A stretch of 64,000 nt of DNA, from NCBI GenBank assembly GCA_963823525.1, contig CAWGLW010000004.1:186001-250000 (forward strand). The letters run 5' to 3'. This document shows, in pieces, positions 60,675-64,000 of the stretch (position 1 is its first letter; every line of letters begins with the position of its first letter). This DNA comes from CAWGLW01 sp963823525 (lineage in GTDB: Bacteria > Pseudomonadota > Gammaproteobacteria > Steroidobacterales > Steroidobacteraceae). A program made the translations under genes and the position numbers. The notes beneath the pieces were generated by a model. The model worked only from the letters and a program-made list of their open reading frames with translations, made no database searches and had not been told where the DNA came from.

Positions 60675-62105
60675 TCAACTCTTCGCCTGCCCTCCCGGCA
60701 ACCGGCTCAAGCCAAGCAGTCCGAGCAGGCAGATCAGGACCAGCCCCGCGCCACCACCACCACTGTTCTTTTTCCTGCCACATTTCGTGTTGCCCTTAAT
60801 CGTTCCGCCCGACAGGCTGAGCTGAAACACGACACCCTGCGAACACGCGCCACCGTTCTCCACCGTGCCGACGAACAAGTCGTCGGAAAGCTGCAGCAGG
60901 CTGCCTGTTGGATTTGCGCCCTCTGAACCGGTGAAGGCATAAAGGCTGACGAAATCCGTGCCGTCGCGCGCAATCGAGAAGATCGTGCCAAAACCGGCTG
61001 ACGCGCCTTCTATAACACCACCCGAGAACGTCGTGCCATAAAGGCGTCCGTCGCGACCCAGCGTCAGTGCGGTGGAAGGCCGCTCGCCATCGGTTGCAGA
61101 AAAGGACCGGAGCGCGGAAATAACCGAGCCATCCGGCGCGACCGCGAACACCGTGCCGTTGCCGGTTTCGCCGCCTTTGCTCGCAGTGCCGTAGAAAAAC
61201 CCGTCTCCGCCATCGATCAGTCCGGCCAGCGGCGCAGCGCCCTCGGCATTGGCCGGCAGTGCAGCATCGTCGGTGAGGACTGTCTCGCTGAACACGTGAA
61301 CGACCTCGAAGCCCGTGCCGTCAAACCGCAGGCGGAAAATCGTACCGTTGCCGTTTGCACCGCCGGCGAACGCGGTGCCATAAAAATAGCCATCTGCGCC
61401 TTCAACCAGCGCCCCCTCGGGATTGACGCCATCTTCATTTGTGCTCTGCAGAGTCAGTTCATCCTCCTCAAACGGCGCGAACTCGTGCAGTGTGCTGAAA
61501 CCTGTGCCGTCGCGCGCGATTCGAAATACCGTTCCGGCGCCGCTCGCACCGCCGCTGCGCGTCACGCCATACAGGTTGCCGTCGCTGCCCTCGATCATTG
61601 CCGCCGCCGGATACGCGCCATTGCTGTTGATCGCCACACCGGTGGCGCTGACGCTTTTCGGATCGGCAAACTCGAACAGTGACTCAAACGTTTCATCGTC
61701 AGGCGAGACCCTGAAAATCGTCCCCGACGTAGTCGACTGGACCTCCCCCCAGACAGTGGTTCCATAAAGCAGGCCATCGCTCGCCAGCAGCAATCCGCCT
61801 TCAGGCCGAAGGCCATCGAGTTCTCCCAGCTGATACACCGTATTGACGTCTGACCCGTCCAGGGTCGTCGAATAAATCAACCCCCCGGCGACAAAAGCCG
61901 ACGATAGCGCCGGCCCGTAGAGCCGATTGTCAGGGCCCAGCGTCACTTCGGCCGTCGTCTGCGACCCGCTGAAAGCCAGTATCGTGGAGACCGCCGGCGC
62001 ATCCTGCGCCTGCGCAGACAGCGGCATCGCGGCCACAAGCAAAGGCCAGGCCCGTCTGGCGATTCGGACGAGTGAGGGGAACGGCAGGCGGCTGTCGGGC
62101 TGCAT
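60675..62105 (-). CDS. GloVer-type tandem-repeat surface protein with a C-terminal sorting tail
   Basis: Encodes 476 residues from the ATG at 62105; the frame extends upstream without coding character. The signal peptide ends near SAQAQD. Six to eight repeats follow with the pattern D-G-x-[LF]-Y-G-T-x...G-x-G-T-[IV]-F, the choice-of-anchor GloVer repeat, likely a beta-propeller. The C-terminus has NSGGGGAGLVLICLLGLLGL and then a short basic tail, like GlyGly-CTERM rhombosortase signals, though it ends in a weaker basic stretch (SRLPGGQAKS). No rhombosortase is in the window. It is divergent from the ABC-F gene. Confidence 0.85.
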   Translation of the reverse strand: MQPDSRLPFPSLVRIARRAWPLLVAAMPLSAQAQDAPAVSTILAFSGSQTTAEVTLGPDNRLYGPALSSAFVAGGLIYSTTLDGSDVNTVYQLGELDGLRPEGGLLLASDGLLYGTTVWGEVQSTTSGTIFRVSPDDETFESLFEFADPKSVSATGVAINSNGAYPAAAMIEGSDGNLYGVTRSGGASGAGTVFRIARDGTGFSTLHEFAPFEEDELTLQSTNEDGVNPEGALVEGADGYFYGTAFAGGANGNGTIFRLRFDGTGFEVVHVFSETVLTDDAALPANAEGAAPLAGLIDGGDGFFYGTASKGGETGNGTVFAVAPDGSVISALRSFSATDGERPSTALTLGRDGRLYGTTFSGGVIEGASAGFGTIFSIARDGTDFVSLYAFTGSEGANPTGSLLQLSDDLFVGTVENGGACSQGVVFQLSLSGGTIKGNTKCGRKKNSGGGGAGLVLICLLGLLGLSRLPGGQAKS

Positions 62106-62257
62106 GGTCAGTAAGTCTCCGTGGATCCGGCCCGGCAGAAGCACCGTCCGGGCAAGTGTTGCGATTGTGCCGGATTCCGGCGGCCGACGCGATGCCCCGG
62201 CCGATCGCGAGGCGGACCAGCTAAAATGAAATCCCCTGCAAATGGACCCCCACGGCA

Positions 62258-64000
62258 TTGATTCAACTGCAAGACCTGACGCTGGCGCGCGGCGCAGAGC
62301 CACTGATCCGAGACGCTTCGCTGCAGATTCACACCGCCTGGCGCGTCGGCCTGGTCGGTCCCAATGGCAGCGGCAAAAGCAGCCTCCTGGCCTTGTTGAG
62401 GGGTGACCTGCAGGCCGACGCGGGGGACTGCCGGGTGCCGAAAGAATGGCGCATCGCCTCGGTGGCGCAGGAGACGCCGGCTCTTGCACGTTCCGCGCTG
62501 GACTTTGTGCAGGATGGCGATACCGAACTGCGCGCCGTCGAGGCAGCCATCGAAGCGGCGCATGCCGCCAACGATGGCCCGGCGATCGCCGAGCTCCACG
62601 GACGCCTGGAGGCGATCGATGGCTACGCGGCATCCGCGCGCGCCGCTGCCCTGCTGGCGGGACTCGGATTCTCTGCGTCGGATCTCACGCGATCCGTAGC
62701 CGAGTTTTCAGGCGGATGGCGCATGCGCCTGAATCTTGCCCGGGCGCTGGCCGGGCGCGCGGATCTGTTGCTGCTGGACGAGCCAACCAATCACCTGGAC
62801 CTCGATGCGATCGTCTGGTTCGAGCGCTGGCTGGCCGGTTTCCGCGGCACGCTGCTGGTGGTCTCGCACGATCGCGACTTTCTCGACGCCTGTACGACCC
62901 ACATCGCCAGCATCGAGGGCGGACGCCTCTTGTTTTACACCGGAAACTACTCGGCGTTCGAGCAGCAACGAGCAGCCCGCCTGGCCGCGCAGCAATCCCT
63001 GTTCGAAAAGCAGCAACGCGAAATTGCCCACATGACGAGCTTCATCGACCGTTTCCGGGCTAAGGCGACCAAGGCACGCCAGGCGCAAAGCAGACTGAAG
63101 GCGCTACAGCGACTCGAACGCGTATCGGCTGCTCATGTCGATGCTCCCTTTGACTTTGAATTTCCCCGGCCGCAACGATCGCCGGACCCGTTGCTCGTAC
63201 TCGATGACGCTGCGGCCGGCTACGGCGAACAAACGGTGCTCCAGTCGCTGCATCTGACGCTGCATCCCGGCGCGAGGATCGGGTTGCTGGGGCGTAACGG
63301 CGCAGGTAAATCGACGTTGACACGGTTGCTCGCGGGCGCCGCGGAACCCTTGTCGGGACGGCGCACCGAGGGCTATGGACTCAAGGTCGGCTACTTCGCC
63401 CAGCATCAACTCGAACAACTTCACCCTGCCGACTCCCCGCTGCGGCACCTCGTGCTGCAGGAGCCGCAGACCCGTGAATCCGAGCTTCGCAGCTACCTCG
63501 GGCACTTCGATTTTCGGGGCGAGAAGGCCGACGCTCCTGTTGCCCCGCTGTCCGGCGGCGAGAAATCAAGACTGGCGCTCGCACTGATGGTCCGACGAAG
63601 ACCCAACCTGCTGCTGCTCGACGAACCAACGAATCATCTCGACCTCGAGATGCGCCACGCACTGACGCGGGCGCTGGCCGCCTACGAGGGCAGTCTCGTG
63701 CTGGTTTCGCACGACCGCACGCTGCTTCGCACGGTCTGTGACCGTTTTCTGCTGGTTGCCGACGGCACGGCCGCCGAGTTTGACGGTGACATTGACGATT
63801 ACCTGCAGTGGCTTGCCGGCAGACGCGACGACGAGGCCACCACCAATGGCCCGATGACGGCGCAGCCGGAGGAGCGCGAGGCGCGCCGGCTCGAGCGCAT
63901 ACGGCAATCCGAGCAGCGCCGTGAACGCCTTGCCCGGCGTCGGCCGCTCGCGAAAGAAGCAGCGGCGCTGGAAGCACGTATCACACGGCTCGAGTCAGAG
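62258..64000 (+). CDS. ABC-F family ATPase (YheS/Uup type), C-terminus cut by window edge
   Basis: An open frame of 581 codons runs from a TTG at 62258 to the right edge without a stop. No ATG is in frame near the family start MIQLQDLTLARG. Two ABC domains are present: Walker A GPNGSGKSS and GRNGAGKST, signatures EFSGGWRMRL and LSGGEKSRLAL, Walker B LLLLDEPTNHLDLD and LLLLDEPTNHLDLE. A charged linker (HMTSFIDRFRAKATKARQAQ) separates them. ABC-F proteins act on ribosomes rather than transport. The basic, coiled C-terminal extension (EEREARRLERIRQSEQRRE) is incomplete here. Confidence 0.92.
   Translation, partial: MIQLQDLTLARGAEPLIRDASLQIHTAWRVGLVGPNGSGKSSLLALLRGDLQADAGDCRVPKEWRIASVAQETPALARSALDFVQDGDTELRAVEAAIEAAHAANDGPAIAELHGRLEAIDGYAASARAAALLAGLGFSASDLTRSVAEFSGGWRMRLNLARALAGRADLLLLDEPTNHLDLDAIVWFERWLAGFRGTLLVVSHDRDFLDACTTHIASIEGGRLLFYTGNYSAFEQQRAARLAAQQSLFEKQQREIAHMTSFIDRFRAKATKARQAQSRLKALQRLERVSAAHVDAPFDFEFPRPQRSPDPLLVLDDAAAGYGEQTVLQSLHLTLHPGARIGLLGRNGAGKSTLTRLLAGAAEPLSGRRTEGYGLKVGYFAQHQLEQLHPADSPLRHLVLQEPQTRESELRSYLGHFDFRGEKADAPVAPLSGGEKSRLALALMVRRRPNLLLLDEPTNHLDLEMRHALTRALAAYEGSLVLVSHDRTLLRTVCDRFLLVADGTAAEFDGDIDDYLQWLAGRRDDEATTNGPMTAQPEEREARRLERIRQSEQRRERLARRRPLAKEAAALEARITRLESE

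Noticed and set aside
1..64000. CRISPR array, prophage, transposase, tRNA or rRNA
   Set aside because: No regularly spaced repeats, structural phage genes, transposase motifs, or recognisable tRNA/rRNA sequences were seen on either strand.

Overview
The window looks like a chromosomal segment of a free-living, high-GC gammaproteobacterium. It has tightly packed genes on both strands, pntAB, rimK, a yqjD/yqjE/yqjK-like set, a DsrK/DsrM-like redox pair, POT-family transporters, a TIR/TolB-like/TPR protein, one PEP-CTERM protein and one GlyGly-CTERM-like protein. The mix recalls marine-sediment or soil lineages such as Woeseiales or Steroidobacterales, but that placement is inference. I see no tRNA, rRNA, CRISPR array, phage block or transposase gene.

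Layout. 1-2.1 kb: spermidine-synthase-like membrane fusion, cut by the window edge. 2.2-3.8: periplasmic sulfatase. 4.3-5.9: POT peptide transporter. 6.0-7.8: TIR/TPR protein. 8.3-10.2: MalY-type PLP enzyme and a small membrane protein. 10.4-12.4: two-gene Fe-S/cytochrome b redox module. 12.9-18: patatin lipoprotein, YjdF-like membrane protein, two outer-membrane barrels and a dead Tat-type epimerase fragment. 18-24.1: frameshifted fatty-acid hydroxylase, second POT transporter, GST, haloacid dehalogenase, DUF4920 and YheO-PAS proteins. 24.3-29.1: CPBP protease, exported methyltransferase, an orphan protein, a PEP-CTERM protein with a sigma-54-like promoter, and the YqjDEK-like operon. 29.2-32.9: pntBA and a GNAT protein. 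33-36: stand-alone ketosynthase divergent from an AraC/GlxA regulator, then an HD protein. 36.7-39.5: ABC-transporter remnant and a retropepsin-like/RimK/aspartoacylase operon. 39.5-41.7: barrel protein, transglutaminase, GNAT. 41.8-45.9: five-gene metal (probably zinc) uptake operon. 46-51.8: DksA-like protein, DECR-like SDR, CNNM/CorC protein, cysteine desulfurase, IlvD/Edd dehydratase. 51.8-58.4: seven-gene minus-strand cluster for an unknown lipid. 58.5-60.6: molybdopterin oxidoreductase. 60.7-62.1: repeat-containing surface protein. 62.3-64: ABC-F ATPase running off the end.

How genes work together. The clearest modules are the metal-uptake operon (exported Cys/His protein, His-rich porin, binding protein, ATPase, permease), the RimK operon, pntAB and the 51.8-58.4 kb cluster. 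That cluster joins a FabH-like synthase, a diiron ferritin-like protein, an RND/MMPL exporter, a YHS lipoprotein, a DAGAT-like acyltransferase and an SGNH hydrolase, mostly with 4-base start/stop overlaps. It is the best candidate for an undescribed system.

Several signals lie outside intact genes: a dispersed REP-like palindrome beginning GGGGACAGTTTAC (two intact and two worn copies), two gene remnants, one -1 frameshift and one in-frame TGA.
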